Of a stretch of DNA of 64,000 nt, positions 47,566 to 58,763 are shown in pieces. Source of the DNA: Clusia tigrina (Eukaryota; Arthropoda; Insecta; Diptera; Clusiidae); NCBI GenBank assembly GCA_920105625.2, contig OV050031.1, positions 74,905,995 through 74,969,994 of the forward strand, written 5' to 3'. Below the pieces are notes generated by a model. That model had not been told where the DNA came from and searched no databases. It worked only from the letters and a program-made list of their open reading frames with translations. A program made the position numbers and the translations under genes. The number at the start of each line of letters is the position of its first letter. The first letter of the stretch is position 1.

Positions 47566-50273
47566 GTGTCTCAGTCGCTGCCGCTGTCGATTGAGGGGTT
47601 TGCTGCCTTCTCTATGCCTATAACTACCCCTATCTGCCTCAGTCGGTATCTCAGTCGGCGTCGCAGCCTCTGGCAGCATCTCTGTAGGCGCCTCAGTCGC
47701 TGCCGCTGTCGATTGGGGAGGCCTGCTGCCTTCTCTATGCCTATATCTACCCCTATCTGCCTCAGCCGGCGCCTCAGTCACCGTCGCAGCCTCTGTCAGC
47801 GTCTCTGTAGGCATCTCAGTCGCTGCCGCTGTCGATCGGGGGGGTCTGCTGCCTTCTCTATGCCCATATCTACCCCTATCTGCCTCAGCCGGTGTCTCAG
47901 TCGGCGTCGCAACCTATGTCAGCGTCTCTGTAGGCGTCTCAGTCGCAGCCGCTGTTGATTGGGGAGGTCTGCTGCTTTCGCTATGCCTATATCTACCCCT
48001 ATCTGCCTCAGCCGGTGTCTCAGTCGGCGTCGCGGCTTTTGTCAGCGTCCCTGTAGGCATCTCAGTCGCAGCCGCTGTTGATTGGGGAGGTCTGCTGCCT
48101 TCGCTATGCCTATATCTACCCCTATCTGCCTCAGCCGGTGTCTCAGTCGGCATCGCAACCTCTGTCAGCGTCTCTGTAGGCGTCTCAGTCACTGTCGCTG
48201 TCGATTGGGTAGGTCTGCTGCCTTCTCTATGCCTATATCTACCCCTATCTGCCTCAGTCGGCGTCGCAACCTCTGTCAGCGTCTCTGTAGGCGTCTCAGT
48301 CGCTGCCGCTGTCGATTGGGGAGGTCTGCTGCCTTCGCTATGCCTATATCTACCCCTATCTGCCTCAGCCGGCTTCTCAGTCGGCGTCGCAGCCTCTGTC
48401 AGCGTCTCTGTAGAAATCTCAGTCGCTGCCGGTGTTGATTGAGGGGGTCTGCTGCCTTCTCTATGCCTATATCTACCCCTATCTGCCTCAGTCGGCGTCG
48501 CAGCCTCTGTCAGCGTCTCTGTAGGCGTCTTAGTCGCTGCCGCTGTCGATTGGGGAGGTCTGCTGCCCTCGCTATGCCTATATCTGCCCCTATCTGCCTC
48601 AGCCGGCGTCTCAGTCGGCGTCGCAACCTCTGTCAGCGTCTCTGTAGGCGTCTCAGTCGCTGTCGCTGTCGATTGGGTAGCTCTGCTGCCTTCTCTATGC
48701 CTATATCTACCCCTATCTGCCTCAGTCGGCGTCGCAACCTCTATCAGTGTCTCTGTAGGCGTCTCAGTCGCGACTGCTGTCGATTGGGGGGTCTGCTACC
48801 TCCTCTATGCCTATAGCTACCCTTATCTGCCTCAGTTGGCGTCTCAGTCGGCTTCGCAGCCTCTGTCAGCGTCACTGTAGGCGTCTCAGTCGCTGCCGCT
48901 GTCGACTGGGAGGGTCTGCTACGTTTTCTATGCCTATATCTACCCCTATCTGCCTCAGCCGGCGTCTCAGTCGGCGTCGCAACCTCTGTCAGCGTCTCTG
49001 TAGGAAGCTCAGTCGCTGCCGGTGTTGATTGAGGGGGTCTGCTGCCTTCTCTATGCCTATATCTACCCCTATCTGCCTCAGTCGGCGTCTCAGTCGGTGT
49101 CGCAGCCTCTGTCAGCATCTCTGTAGGCATCTCAGTCGCTGCCGATCGGGGGGTCTGCTGCCTTCTCTATGCCTATATCTACCCCTATCTACCTCAGTCG
49201 GCGTCTCAGTCGGCGTCGCGGCCTCTTACAGCGTCTCTGTAGGCGTCTCAGTCGCTGCCGCTGTCGTTTGTTGGTTCTGCTACCATCTCTATGCCTATAT
49301 CTACCCGTTTCTGCCTCAGTCGGCGCCTCAGTCAGCGTCGCAGCTCTGCCAGCGTCTCTGTAAGCGATTCTGTAGCTGCCGCTGTCGATTGGGGGGGTCT
49401 GCTGCGTTCTCTATGCCTATATCTACCCCTATCTGCCTCAGTCGGAGTCTCAGTCGGTGTCTCAGTCGGCGTCTCAGTCGGCTTCGCAGCCTCTGTCAGC
49501 GTCTCTGTATTCGTCTCAGTCATTGCCGCTGTCGATTGGGCAGGTCTGCTGCCTTCTCTATGCCTATATCTACCCCTATCTGCCCCAGTCGGCGTCGCAG
49601 CCTCTGTCAGCGTCTCTGTAGGCGTCTCAGTCGCTGCCGCTGTCGATTTGGGTGGTCTGCTGCCTCCTCTATGCCTATATCTACCCATATCTGCCTCAGT
49701 CGGTGTCTCAGTCGGCGTCGCAGCCTGTGTCAGCGTCTCTGTAGGCGTCTCAGTCGGCGTCGCAGCCTCTGTCAGCGTCTCTTTAGGCGTCTCTGTAGGC
49801 GTGTCAGTGTCTGCCGCTATCGATTGGGGGGGTCTGCTGCCTTCTGTATGCTTATATCTACTCCTATCTGCCTCAGTCGGCGTCTCAGTCGGCATCGCAG
49901 CTTCTGTCAGCGTCTCTGTAGCCGTCTCAGTCGCTGCCGATATCGATTGGGGGGTCTGCTACCTCCTGTATGCCTATATCTACCCCTATCTGCTCAGTCG
50001 GCGTCTCAGTCGGCTTCGCAGGCTCTGTCAGCGTCTCTGTATTCGTCTCAGTCACTGCCGCTGTCGATTGGGCAGGTCTTCTGCCTTCTCTATGCCTATA
50101 TCTACCCCTATCTGCCTCAGGCGACGTCGCAACCTCTGTCAGCGTCTCTGCAGGTGTCTCAGTCGCTGCCGCTGTCGATTAGGGAGGTCTGCTGCCTTCT
50201 CTACGCCTATATCTGCCCTTATTTGCTTCAATCGGTATTTCATTCGCATCGCAGCTTCTCAGCGTCTCTGTAG
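47566..50273. repeat. 2,708-bp higher-order repeat, copy 1
   Basis: Starts at GGTGTCTCAGTCGC before GATTGAGGGGTTTG. Anchors 48,082, 48,439, 49,029, 49,169, 49,291, 49,970 each recur at exactly +2,708 bp. The upstream flank lacks the M2 module present before copies 2 and 3. In one copy 49,220 reads CTCTTACAGCG where copy 2 has CTCTGTCAGCG. Confidence 0.9.
49245..49390. repeat. Marker monomer M1, copy 4
   Basis: Variant GTCGTTTGTTGGTTCTGC with CTACCATCTC and CCCGTTTCTGCC; inside 2,708-bp copy 1. Confidence 0.87.
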
Positions 50274-50312
50274 GTGTCTCAGTCGCTGCCGCTGTCGATT
50301 GAGGGGTTTGCT
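50211..50312. repeat. Marker monomer M2, copy 6
   Basis: At the boundary of 2,708-bp copies 1 and 2. Confidence 0.87.
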
Positions 50313-52981
50313 GCCTTCTCTATGCCTATACCTACCCCTATCTGCCTCAGTCGGTATCTCAGTCGGCGTCGCAGCCTCTGGCAGCATCTCTGTAGGCGCC
50401 TCAGTCGCTGCCGCTGTCGATTGGGGAGGCCTGTTGCCTTCTCTATGCCTATATCTACCCCTATCTGCCTCAGCCGGCGCCTCAGTCACCGTCGCAGCCT
50501 CTGTCAGCGTCTCTGTAGGCATCTCAGTCGCAGCCGCTGTTGATTGGGGAGGTCTGCTGCCTTCGCTATGCCTATATCTACCCCTATCTGCCTCAGCCGG
50601 TGTCTCAGTCGGCGTCGCAACCTATGTCAGCGTCTCTGTAGGCGTCTCAGTCGCAGCCGCTGTTGATTGGGGAGGTCTGCTGCTTGCGCTATGCCTATAT
50701 CTACCCCTATCTGCCTCAGCCGGTGTCTCAGTCGGCGTCGCGGCTTTTGTCAGCGTCCCTGTAGGCATCTCAGTCGCAGCCGCTGTTGATTGGGGAGGTC
50801 TGCTGCCTTCGCTATGCCTATATCTACCCCTATCTGCCTCAGCCGGTGTCTCAGTCGGCATCGCAACCTCTGTCAGCGTCTCTGTAGGCGTCTCAGTCAC
50901 TGTCGCTGTCGATTGGGTAGGTCTGCTGCCTTCTCTATGCCTATATCTACCCCTATCTGCCTCAGTCGGCGTCGCCACCTCTGTCAGCGTCTCTGTAGGC
51001 GTCTCAGTCGCTGCCGCTGTCGATTGGGGAGGTCTGCTGCCTTCGCTATGCCTATATCTACCCCTATCTGCCTCAGCCGGCTTCTCAGTCGGCGTCGCAG
51101 CCTCTGTCAGCGTCTCTGTAGAAATCTCAGTCGCTGCCGGTGTTGATTGAGGGGGTCTGCTGCCTTCTCTATGCCTATATCTACCCCTATCTGCCTCAGT
51201 CGGCGTCGCAGCCTCTGTCAGCGTCTCTGTAGGCGTCTTAGTCGCTGCCGCTGTCGATTGGGGAGGTCTGCTGCCTTCGCTATGCCTATATCTGCCCCTA
51301 TCTGCCTCAGCCGGCGTCTCAGTCGGCGTCGCAACCTCTGTCAGCGTCTCTGTAGGCGTCTCAGTCGCTGTCGCTGTCGATTGGGTAGCTCTGCTGCCTT
51401 CTCTATGCCTATATCTACCCCTATCTGCCTCAGTCGGCGTCGCAACCTCTATCAGTGTCTCTGTAGGCGTCTCAGTCGCGACTGCTGTCGATTGGGGGGT
51501 CTGCTACCTCCTCTATGCCTATAGCTACCCTTATCTGCCTCAGTTGGCGTCTCAGTCGGCTTCGCAGCCTCTGTCAGCGTCACTGTAGGCGTCTCAGTCG
51601 CTGCCGCTGTCGACTGGGAGGGTCTGCTACGTTTTCTATGCCTATATCTACCCCTATCTGCCTCAGCCGGCGTCTCAGTCGGCGTCGCAACCTCTGTCAG
51701 CGTCTCTGTAGGAAGCTCAGTCGCTGCCGGTGTTGATTGAGGGGGTCTGCTGCCTTCTCTATGCCTATATCTACCCCTATCTGCCTCAGTCGGCGTCTCA
51801 GTCGGTGTCGCAGCCTCTGTCAGCATCTCTGTAGGCATCTCAGTCGCTGCCGATCGGGGGGTCTGCTGCCTTCTCTATGCCTATATCTACCCCTATCTAC
51901 CTCAGTCGGCGTCTCAGTCGGCGTCGCGGCCTCTGTCAGCGTCTCTGTAGGCGTCTCAGTCGCTGCCGCTGTCGTTTGTTGGTTCTGCTACCATCTCTAT
52001 GCCTATATCTACCCGTTTCTGCCTCAGTCGGCGCCTCAGTCAGCGTCGCAGCTCTGCCAGCGTCTCTGTAAGCGATTCTGTAGCTGCCGCTGTCGATTGG
52101 GGGGGTCTGCTGCGTTCTCTATGCCTATATCTACCCCTATCTGCCTCAGTCGGAGTCTCAGTCGGTGTCTCAGTCGGCGTCTCAGTCGGCTTCGCAGCCT
52201 CTGTCAGCGTCTCTGTATTCGTCTCAGTCATTGCCGCTGTCGATTGGGCAGGTCTGCTGCCTTCTCTATGCCTATATCTACCCCTATCTGCCCCAGTCGG
52301 CGTCGCAGCCTCTGTCAGCGTCTCTGTAGGCGTCTCAGTCGCTGCCGCTGTCGATTTGGGTGGTCTGCTGCCTCCTCTATGCCTATATCTACCCATATCT
52401 GCCTCAGTCGGTGTCTCAGTCGGCGTCGCAGCCTGTGTCAGCGTCTCTGTAGGCGTCTCAGTCGGCGTCGCAGCCTCTGTCAGCGTCTCTTTAGGCGTCT
52501 CTGTAGGCGTGTCAGTGTCTGCCGCTATCGATTGGGGGGGTCTGCTGCCTTCTGTATGCTTATATCTACTCCTATCTGCCTCAGTCGGCGTCTCAGTCGG
52601 CATCGCAGCTTCTGTCAGCGTCTCTGTAGCCGTCTCAGTCGCTGCCGATATCGATTGGGGGGTTTGCTACCTCCTGTATGCCTATATCTACCCCTATCTG
52701 CTCAGTCGGCGTCTCAGTCGGCTTCGCAGGCTCTGTCAGCGTCTCTGTATTCGTCTCAGTCACTGCCGCTGTCGATTGGGCAGGTCTTCTGCCTTCTCTA
52801 TGCCTATATCTACCCCTATCTGCCTCAGTCGACGTCGCAACCTCTGTCAGCGTCTCTGCAGGTGTCTCAGTCGCTGCCGCTGTCGATTAGGGAGGTCTGC
52901 TGCCTTCTCTACGCCTATATCTGCCCTTATTTGCTTCAATCGGCATTTCATTCGCATCGCAGCTTCTCAGCGTCTCTGTAG
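50274..52981. repeat. 2,708-bp higher-order repeat, copy 2
   Basis: Abuts copy 1. In the 414-codon forward frame at 51,737-52,981 versus 49,029-50,273 I count three amino-acid differences, so the copies are almost identical. 2,708 leaves remainder 2 modulo 3, so ORFs do not continue in register from one unit to the next. Confidence 0.9.
51953..52098. repeat. Marker monomer M1, copy 5
   Basis: Exact counterpart of copy 4 at +2,708 bp. Confidence 0.88.
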
Positions 52982-53020
52982 GTGTCTCAGTCGCTGCCGC
53001 TGTCGATTGAGGGGTTTGCT
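52919..53020. repeat. Marker monomer M2, copy 7
   Basis: At the boundary of 2,708-bp copies 2 and 3; has CGGCATTTC for CGGTATTTC. Confidence 0.87.
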
Positions 53021-54830
53021 GCCTTCTCTATGCCTATACCTACCCCTATCTGCCTCAGTCGGTATCTCAGTCGGCGTCGCAGCCTCTGGCAGCATCTCTG
53101 TAGGCGCCTCAGTCGCTGCCGCTGTCGATTGGGGAGGCCTGTTGCCTTCTCAATGCCTATATCTACCCCTATCTGCCTCAGCCGGCGCCTCAGTCACCGT
53201 CGCAGCCTCTGTCAGCGTCTCTGTAGGCATCTCAGTCGCAGCCGCTGTTGATTGGGGAGGTCTGCTGCCTTCGCTATGCCTATATCTACCCCTATCTGCC
53301 TCAGCCGGTGTCTCAGTCGGCGTCGCAACCTCTGTCAGCGTCTCTGTAGGCGTCTCAGTCGCAGCCGCTGTTGATTGGGGAGGTCTGCTGCTTTCGCTAT
53401 GCCTATATCTACCCCTATCTGCCTCAGCCGGTGTCTCAGTCGGCGTCGCGGCCTTTGTCAGCGTCCCTGTAGGCATCTCAGTCGCAGCCGCTGTTGATTG
53501 GGGAGGTCTGCTGCCTTCGCAATGCCTATATCTACCCCTATCTGCCTCAGCCGGTGTCTCAGTCGGCGTCGCAACCTCTGTCAGCGTCTCTGTAGGCGTC
53601 TCAGTCACTGTCGCTGTCGATTGGGTAGGTCTGCTGCCTTCTCTATGCCTATATCTACCCCTATCTGCCTCAGTCACCGTCGCAGCCTCTGTCAGCGTCT
53701 CTGTAGGCATCTCAGTCGCTGCCGCTGTCGATCGGGGGGGTCTGCTGCCTTCTCTATGCCCATATCTACCCCTATCTGCCTCAGCCGGTGTCTCAGTCGG
53801 CGTCGCAACCTATGTCAGCGTCTCTGTAGGCGTCTCAGTCGCAGCCGCTGTTGATTGGGGAGGTCTGCTGCTTTCGCTATGCCTATATCTACCCCTATCT
53901 GCCTCAGCCGGTGTCTCAGTCGGCGTCGCGGCCTTTGTCAGCGTCCCTGTAGGCATCTCAGTCGCAGCCGCTGTTGATTGGGGAGGTCTGCTGCCTTCGC
54001 TATGCCTATATCTACCCCTATCTGCCTCAGCCGGTGTCTCAGTCGGCGTCGCAACCTCTGTCAGCGTCTCTGTAGGCGTCTCAGTCACTGTCGCTGTCGA
54101 TTGGGTAGGTCTGCTGCCTTCTCTATGCCTATATCTACCCCTATCTGCCTCAGTCGGCGTCGCAACCTCTGTCAGCGTCTCTGTAGGCGTCTCAGTCGCT
54201 GCCGCTGTCGATTGGGGAGGTCTGCTGCCTTCGCTATGCCTATATCTACCCCTATCTGCCTCAGCCGGCTTCTCAGTCGGCGTCGCAGCCTCTGTCAGCG
54301 TCTCTGTAGAAATCTCAGTCGCTGCCGGTGTTGATTGAGGGGGTCTGCTGCCTTCTCTATGCCTATATCTACCCCTATCTGCCTCAGTCGGCGTCGCAGC
54401 CTCTGTCAGCGTCTCTGTAGGCGTCTTAGTCGCTGCCGCTGTCGATTGGGGAGGTCTGCTGCCTTCTCTATGCCTATATCTGCCCCTATCTGCCTCAGCC
54501 GGCGTCTCAGTCGGCGTCGCAACCTCTGTCAGCGTCTCTGTAGGCGTCTCAGTCGCTGTCGCTGTCGATTGGGTAGGTCTGCTGCCTTCTCTATGCCTAT
54601 ATCTACCCCTATCTGCCTCAGTCGGCGTCGCAACCTCTATCAGTGTCTCTGTAGGCGTCTCAGTCGCGACTGCTGTCGATTGGGGGGTCTGCTACCTCCT
54701 CTATGCCTATAGCTACCCTTATCTGCCTCAGTTGGCGTCTCAGTCGGCTTCGCAGCCTCTGTCAGCGTCTCTGTAGGCGTCTCAGTCGCTGCCGCTGTCG
54801 ACTGGGAGGGTCTGCTACGTTTTCTATGCC
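52982..54830. repeat. 2,708-bp higher-order repeat, copy 3 (partial, +480 bp)
   Basis: Follows copy 2 in register to about 53,500, contains an extra 480-bp segment (anchors 53,498 and 53,978), then continues to match copy 2 at +3,188 bp until about 54,830, where TCAGTCTGCG replaces TCAGCCGGCG. The rest of the unit is absent. Confidence 0.88.
53498..53977. repeat. 480-bp internal tandem duplication
   Basis: 53,498-53,977 is repeated from 53,978, with the second half of the first copy switched to the GATCGGGGGGG/GCCCATATC monomer variant. 480 bp is 160 codons, so this event lengthens the forward ORF from 619 to 779 codons without shifting it. Confidence 0.85.
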
Positions 54831-56098
54831 TATATCTACCCCTATCTGCCTCAGTCTGCGTCTCAGTCGGCGTCGCAGCCTCTGTCAGCGTCTCTGTAGG
54901 CGTCTTAGTCGCTGCCGCTGTCGATTGGGGGTCTGCTGCCTTCTCTATGCCTATATCTACCCCCATCTGCCTCAGTCGGCGTCTCAGTCGGTGTCACAGT
55001 CTTTGTCAGCGTCTCTGTAGGTGTCTCAGTCGCTGCCGCTGTCGATTGGGTGGTCTGCTGCCTTCTCTATGCCAATATCTACCCCTATCTGCCTCAGTCG
55101 GCGTCCCAGCCTCTGTCAGTGTATTTGTAGGTGTCTCAGTCGCTGCCACTGTTGATTGGGGGTCTGCTGCCTTCTCTATGCCTATATCTACCCCTATCTG
55201 CCTCAGTCGGCGTCTCAGTCGTAGTCGCAGCCTCTGTCAGCGTCTCTGTAGGCGTCTCATTCGGCTTCGCAGCCTTTGTCAGCATCTCTTTAGGCGTCTC
55301 TGTAGGCGGCTCAGTCTCTGCCGCTTTCGATTGGGGGGGTCTGCTGCCTTCTGTATGCTTATATCTACCCCTATCTGAATCAGTCGGCATCTCAGTCGGC
55401 GTCGCAGCCTCTGTCAGCGTCTCTGTAAGCGTGTAAATCGCCGCCGCTGTCGATTGGGGGGTATGCTGCCTTCTCGATGCCTATATCTACCCCTATCTGC
55501 CTCAGTCGGCATCTCAGTCGGCGTCGCAGGCTCTGTCAGCGTCTCTGTAGGCATCTCATTCGCTGCCGCTGTCGATCGAGAGGTCTGCTGCCTACTCTAT
55601 GCCAATATCTACCCCTATCTGCCTCAGTCGGCGTCGCAGCCTCTGTCAGCATCTCTGTAGGCATCTCAGTCGCTGCCGCTGTCGATCGGGGGGGTCTGCT
55701 GCCTTCTCTATGCCTATATCTACCCGTATCTGCATCAGTCGGCGCCTCAGTCTGCGTCGCAGCTCTGCCAGCGTCTCTGTAAGCGATTCTGTAGCTGCCG
55801 CTGTCGATTGGGGGGGGTCTGCTGCGTTCTCTATGCCCACATCTACCCATATCTGCCTCAGTCGGAGTCTCAGTCGGCGTCTCAGTCGGCGTCTCAGTCG
55901 GCTTCGCAGCCTCTGTCAGCGTCTCTGTATTCGTCTCAGTCACTGCCGCTGTCGATTGGGCAGGTCTGCTGCCTTCTCTATGCCTATATCTACCCCTATC
56001 TGCCCCAGTCGGTGTCGCAGCCTCTGTGAGCGTCTCTGTATTCGTCTCAGTCACTGCCGCTGTCGATTGGGCAGGCCTGCTGCCTTCTCTATGCCTAT

Positions 56099-56203
56099 AT
56101 CTGCCCTTATTTGCTTCAATCGGTATTTCATTCGCATCGCAGATTCTCAGCGTCTCTGTAGGTGTCTCAGTCGCTGCCGCTGTCAATTGAGGGGTTTGCT
56201 GCC
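56099..56203. repeat. Marker monomer M2, copy 8
   Basis: GCAGATTCTC form; the following monomer reads GTCAATTGAGGGG. Confidence 0.87.
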
Positions 56204-58275
56204 TTCTCTATGCCTATAACTACCCCTATCTGCCTCAGTCGGTATCTCAGTCGGCGTCGCAGCCTCTGGCAGCGTCTCTGTAGGCGCCTCAGGCGCTGCC
56301 GCTGTCGATTGGGGAGGCCTGCTGCCTTCTCTATGCCTATATCTACCCCAATCTGCCTCAGTCGGCATCTCAGTCGGCGGACCAGCCTCTATCAGTGTCT
56401 CTGTAGGCGTCTCAGTCGCGACTGCTGTCGATTGGAGGTCTGCTACCTCCTCTATGCCTATAGCTACCCTTATCTGCCTCAGTTGGCGTCTCAGTCGGCT
56501 TCGCAGCCTCTGTCAGCGTCTCTGTAGGCGTCTCAGTCGCTGCCGCTGTCGACTGGGAGGGTCTGCTACGTTCTCTATGCCTATATCTACCCCTATCTGC
56601 CTCAGTCTGCGTCTCAGTCGGCGTCGCAGCCTCTGTCAGCGTCTCTGTAGGCGTCTTAGTCGCTGCCGCTGTCGATTGGGGGGTCTGCTGCCTTCTCTAT
56701 GCCTATATCTAACCCCATCTGCCTCAGTCGGCGTCTCAGTCGGTGTCACAGTCTTTGTCAGCGTCTCTTTAGGTGTCTCAGTCGCTGCCGCTGTCGATTG
56801 GGTGGTCTGCTGCCTTCTCTATGCCAATATCTACCCCTATCTGCCTCAGTCGGCGTCTCAGTCGGCGTCCCAGCCTCTGTCAGTGTCTCTGTAGGTGTCT
56901 CAGTCGCTGCCGCTGTTGATTGGGGGTCTGCTGCCTTCTCTATGCCTATATCTACCCCTATCTGCCTCAGTCGGCGTCTCAGTCGTAGTCGCAGCCTCTG
57001 TCAGCGTCTCTGTAGGCGTCTCATTCGGCTTCGCAGCCTTTGTCAGCATCTCTTTAGGCGTCTCTGTAGGCGGCTCAGTCTCTGCCGCTTTCGATTGGGG
57101 GGGTCTGCTGCCTTCTGTATGCTTATATCTACCCCTATCTGAATCAGTCGGCATCTCAGTCGGCGTCGCAGCCTCTGTCAGCGTCTCTGTAAGCGTGTCA
57201 ATCGCCACCGCTGTCGATTGGGGGTATGCTGCCTTCTCTATGCCTATATCTACCCCTATCTGCCTCAGTCTGCGTCTCAGTCGGCGTCGCAGCCTCAGTC
57301 ACCGTCTCTGTAGGCGTCTCAGTCTCTGCCGCTATCGATTGGGGGTGGTATGCTACCTTCTGTATGCTTATATCTACCCCTATCTGCCTCAGTCGGCGTC
57401 TCAGTCACCGTCGCAGCCTCTGTCAGCGTCTCTGTAGGCATCTCAGTCGCTGCCGCTGTCGATCGGGGGGATCTGCTGCCTTCTCTATGCCCATATCTAG
57501 CCCTATCTGCCTCAGTCGCCGTCTCAGTCGGCGTCGCGGCCTCTGTCAGCGTATCTGTAGGCGTCTCAGTCGCTGCCGCTGTCGATTGGGGAGGTCTGCT
57601 GCCTTCGCTATGCCTATATCTACCCCTATCTGCCTCAGCCGGCTTCTCAGTCGGCGTCGCAACCTCTGTCAGCGTCTCTGTAGGCGTCTCAGTCGCTGTC
57701 GCTGTCGATTGGGTAGGTCTGCTGCCTTCTATATGCCTATATCTACCCCTATCTGCCTCAGTCGGCGTCGCAACCTCTGTCAACGTCTCTGTAGGCATCT
57801 CAGTCGCTGCCGCTGTCGATTGGGAGGTCTGCTGCCTTCGCTATGCCTATATCTACCCCTATCTGCCTCAGCCGGCGTCTCAGTCGGCGTCGTAGCCTCT
57901 GTCAGCGTCTCTGTAGGAATCTCAGTCGCTGCCGGTGTTGATTGAGGGGGTCTGCTGCCTTCTCTATGCCTATATCTACCCCTATCTGCCTCAGTCGGCG
58001 TCGCAGCCTCTGTCAGCGTCTCTGTAGGCGTCTCAGTCGCTGCCGCTGTCGATTGGGGAGGTCTGCTGCCTTCGCTATGCCTATATCTACCCCTATCTGC
58101 CTCAACCGGCGTCTCAGTCGGCGTCGCAACCTCTGTCAGCGTCTCTGTAGGAATCTCAGTCGCTGCCGGTGTTGATTGAGGGGGTCTGCTGCCTTCTCTA
58201 TGCCTATATCTACCCCTATCTGCCTCAGTCGGCGTCTCAGTCGGCGTCGCGGCCTCTGTCAGCGTCTCTGTAGGC

Positions 58276-58420
58276 GTCTCAGTCGCTGCCGCTGTCGTTT
58301 GTTGGTTCTGCTACCATCTCTATGCCTATATCTACCCGTATCTGCCTCAGTCGGCGCCTCAGTCTGCGTCGCAGCTCTGCCAGCGTCTCTGTAAGCGATT
58401 CTGTAGCTGCCGCTGTCGAT
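58276..58420. repeat. Marker monomer M1, copy 6
   Basis: GTCGTTTGTTGG form with CTACCATCTC but CCCGTATCTGCC. A seventh, partial copy (second half only) lies at about 55,720-55,800. Confidence 0.85.
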
Positions 58421-58563
58421 TGGGGGGGTCTGCTGCCTTCTCTATGCCTATATCTACCCCTATCTGCCTCAGTCGGAGTTTCAGTCGGTGTCTCAGTCGG
58501 CGTCTCAGTCGGCTTCGCAGCCTCTGTCAGCGTCTCTGTATTCGTCTCAGTCACTGCCGCTGT

Positions 58564-58763
58564 NNNNNNNNNNNNNNNNNNNNNNNNNNNNNNNNNNNNN
58601 NNNNNNNNNNNNNNNNNNNNNNNNNNNNNNNNNNNNNNNNNNNNNNNNNNNNNNNNNNNNNNNNNNNNNNNNNNNNNNNNNNNNNNNNNNNNNNNNNNNN
58701 NNNNNNNNNNNNNNNNNNNNNNNNNNNNNNNNNNNNNNNNNNNNNNNNNNNNNNNNNNNNNNN
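58564..58763. other. Assembly gap (200 N)
   Basis: A run of exactly 200 N, a conventional placeholder, so the true missing length is unknown. The left contig ends with TGCCGCTGT and the right contig begins with TGCCGCTGT, so both stop at the same point of the monomer and in the same orientation. Variant content changes across it (B-type to the left, A-like to the right). Confidence 0.99.

Larger units (their letters stand above)
51999..54338 (+). other. 779-codon ORF across satellite; probably not a gene
   Basis: Longest open frame in the window, in the Val-Ser-Val-Gly register. The product would be a 41/37-residue repeat with runs of alternating VS, VG, VA dipeptides followed by AAAVDWGGLLPSLCLYLPLSAS. 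It has no signal peptide, non-repetitive domain or plausible start context. It is open because 123- and 111-bp monomers carry no stop in this register. It is the 619-codon ORF of the preceding 2,708-bp unit (49,291-51,150) lengthened by exactly 160 codons through the 480-bp duplication. Confidence 0.2.
26400..58563. repeat. Subarray B: 123/111-bp in-frame type
   Basis: Here the spacer after GATT is typically 7 nt and interrupted (GGGGAGG, GGGTAGG, GGGCAGG, or GGGAGGG after GACT). This makes monomers of 123 bp (41 codons) or 111 bp (37 codons, one dodecamer fewer). B-private variants are GCGGACCAGCC, GCCTCAGCCGG, CTTCGCTATGCC, GTCGCAACCTCTG and GAGGCCTGCTGCC. Long open frames on both strands are concentrated here. 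It holds the 2,557-bp and 2,708-bp higher-order repeats and the M1 and M2 marker monomers. Confidence 0.85.
54831..58563. repeat. B3: end of subarray B
   Basis: Contains a second local duplication: 54,640-55,400 recurs at 56,390-57,165 (offset 1,751-1,764, the difference being one dodecamer). 57.2-58.3 kb matches 46.2-47.1 kb. It ends in the N gap inside an M1-flanked segment. Confidence 0.8.

Noticed and set aside
49291..54338. 619- and 779-codon forward ORFs as large membrane or structural repeat proteins (alternating Val dipeptides, LLPSLCLYLPLSAS hydrophobic segment)
   Set aside because: Both are translations of stop-free 123/111-bp satellite monomers. Other frames are equally open, the 2,708-bp unit does not keep the frame, and no unique domain, signal or start context is present.
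27000..57500. GATCGAGAGGTCTGC and GATTAGG variants as functional motifs or operators
   Set aside because: They are ordinary substitution variants of the spacer region shared by duplication, with no palindromic or positional pattern beyond that.
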